This document shows, in pieces, positions 31,358 through 31,990 of a DNA stretch of 31,990 bases. Made by a program: the position numbers and the translations under genes. How positions within the stretch are numbered: the first letter of the stretch is position 1; each line of letters starts with the position of its first letter. The notes under the pieces were generated by a model. That model was not told where the DNA came from and searched no databases. It was given only the letters and a program-made list of their open reading frames with translations. The DNA lies in assembly GCA_019828545.1 (NCBI GenBank), contig JACVRA010000429.1:1-31990 (forward strand), in the 5' to 3' direction. Source of the stretch: Paracamarosporium sp. OC-R06-R3 (Eukaryota; Ascomycota; Dothideomycetes; Pleosporales; Didymosphaeriaceae).

Positions 31358-31990
31358 ATAGACCCAATCCAGGTTGCAATTAATAAAATCAAATCGCGAG
31401 GACAAGGAGAAGATTTTTTATATACAGAAGTTGCTGCTAGACATAGTATTCATCGCAGTACCCTATCGCGAAGGCACTAAGGTGTCACAACGTCACACAT
31501 AGCTACTGCAGAGATACAACAAAAGCTTACTCTAGAGCAAGAGCTAGAGCTTGTACAATATATCAAGGGACTCACAGAGAGACACCTTCCTCCTACTAGA
31601 GAGATAATACGGAATTTTGCCTCTACAATAGCAAAGGAGCCAGTCAGCGAGAGCTGGGTTACTCGCTTCATCAACCGCTACAGTATCTATCTAATCTCTC
31701 ACTAGACAGCTAGTATGGACAGCAATCGCCACAAAGCTAATTTAGAGGATAAATATCGTCTCTACTTTGACTACCTGCATAGCAAGATCAATCAATACTG
31801 GATAGATCTTGATTATATTTATAATATAGATGAGAAAGGCTTCCTGATTAGGATCATTAGCAGGTCAAAAAGGATCTTCAGCAGGCGAATGTGGGAGAAG
31901 AAGGAGGTTACAGTATTACTCCAGGATAGCAGCCGCGCATAGATCACGCTCCTAGCAGGTATCTGCGCTGATGGATCAGCTCTACCGCCA
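31358..31990 (+). pseudogene. Transposase pseudogene of the third element (N-terminal half)
   Basis: Reading in one frame from 31358 gives DPIQVAINKIKS, a helix-turn-helix-like start, then a Tc5/CENP-B type region (LEQELELVQYIKGLTERHLP, SESWVTRFINRY), and the first DDE motif as YNIDEKGF, followed by ITLLAGICADGSALPP up to the window end. The first codon is ATA where ATG is expected, a G-to-A change. In-frame stops at 31478-31480 (TAA), 31703-31705 (TAG) and 31940-31942 (TAG) fit CAA, TGG and TGG by transitions. It cannot make a transposase. The remaining two catalytic motifs are outside. Confidence 0.85.

Larger units (their letters stand above)
31257..31990 (+). mobile_element. Third pogo-like DNA transposon, 5' part (runs off window)
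   Basis: A plus-strand element of a family different from copies A and B. Its left end is probably at or near the TA at 31257-31258, followed by a region with a stem-loop CCGTGCA-CCCAA-TGCACGG (31266-31284) and a repeat of CCAATGCACG at 31291-31300, as expected of a TIR. The right end is outside, so the TIR and duplication cannot be confirmed. Confidence 0.6.

Noticed and set aside
1..31990. CRISPR arrays, rRNA and tRNA genes
   Set aside because: The host is a fungus by gene structure; no spaced direct-repeat array, cloverleaf-like tRNA boxes or rRNA sequence was recognised on either strand.

Overview
The window comes from a filamentous ascomycete fungus, most likely a Dothideomycete of the Pleosporales type (inference). 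The evidence is many 46-59 nt GT-AG introns with CTAAC/CTGAC-like branch sites, a fungal Utp21 gene, Zn2Cys6 and fungal-specific transcription factors, pogo/Fot1-type DNA transposons, and nonsense codons that almost all look like C-to-T or G-to-A transitions, as expected from repeat-induced point mutation (RIP). I spliced genes by hand, and in every intact multi-exon gene the exon lengths sum to a whole number of codons.

Left part (1-8.3 kb) is a repeat-rich graveyard. It holds a truncated, stop-riddled pogo transposon (1-1511); an intact isochorismatase-family hydrolase gene bracketed by ~100-bp inverted repeats (1641-1742 and 3044-3148); a kinase-gene scrap (2936-3044); and a protein-kinase pseudogene (3992-7061) with a second, complete 1851-bp pogo element (4528-6378, 44-bp perfect TIRs, TA target duplication) inserted in one of its introns. 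The kinase scrap at 2936-3044 preserves the corresponding uninterrupted intron site. A possible aspartic-protease-like relic lies at 7737-8082.

Middle part (8.4-24.5 kb) is ordinary gene-rich sequence: a small thioredoxin-fold protein without its CxxC (8478-8872), a fungal transcription factor without a zinc cluster (9460-11596), UTP21 (12430-15687), a mitochondrial membrane-anchored AAA-type ATPase (16870-18546), and then a compact putative galactoside-use cluster. The cluster consists of a GH35-like beta-galactosidase (18592-20382, minus), a lactose-permease-like sugar transporter (20981-22830, plus) and a Zn2Cys6 regulator (22924-24520, minus). The hydrolase and transporter share a 598-bp divergent promoter carrying a repeated CGG-containing motif exactly 120 bp apart.

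Right part (24.5-32 kb) returns to decay: a 5'-truncated beta-lactamase-like serine hydrolase (25663-26951), an NB-ARC/TPR NLR-type gene broken by two stops and several frameshifts (27416-30700), a small Ser/Pro-rich ORF (30912-31163), and the start of a third transposase, of another pogo-like family, whose start codon has become ATA and which has three internal stops (31257-31990, running off the window). The overall picture is a housekeeping and metabolic island between two mutated, transposon-bearing compartments.
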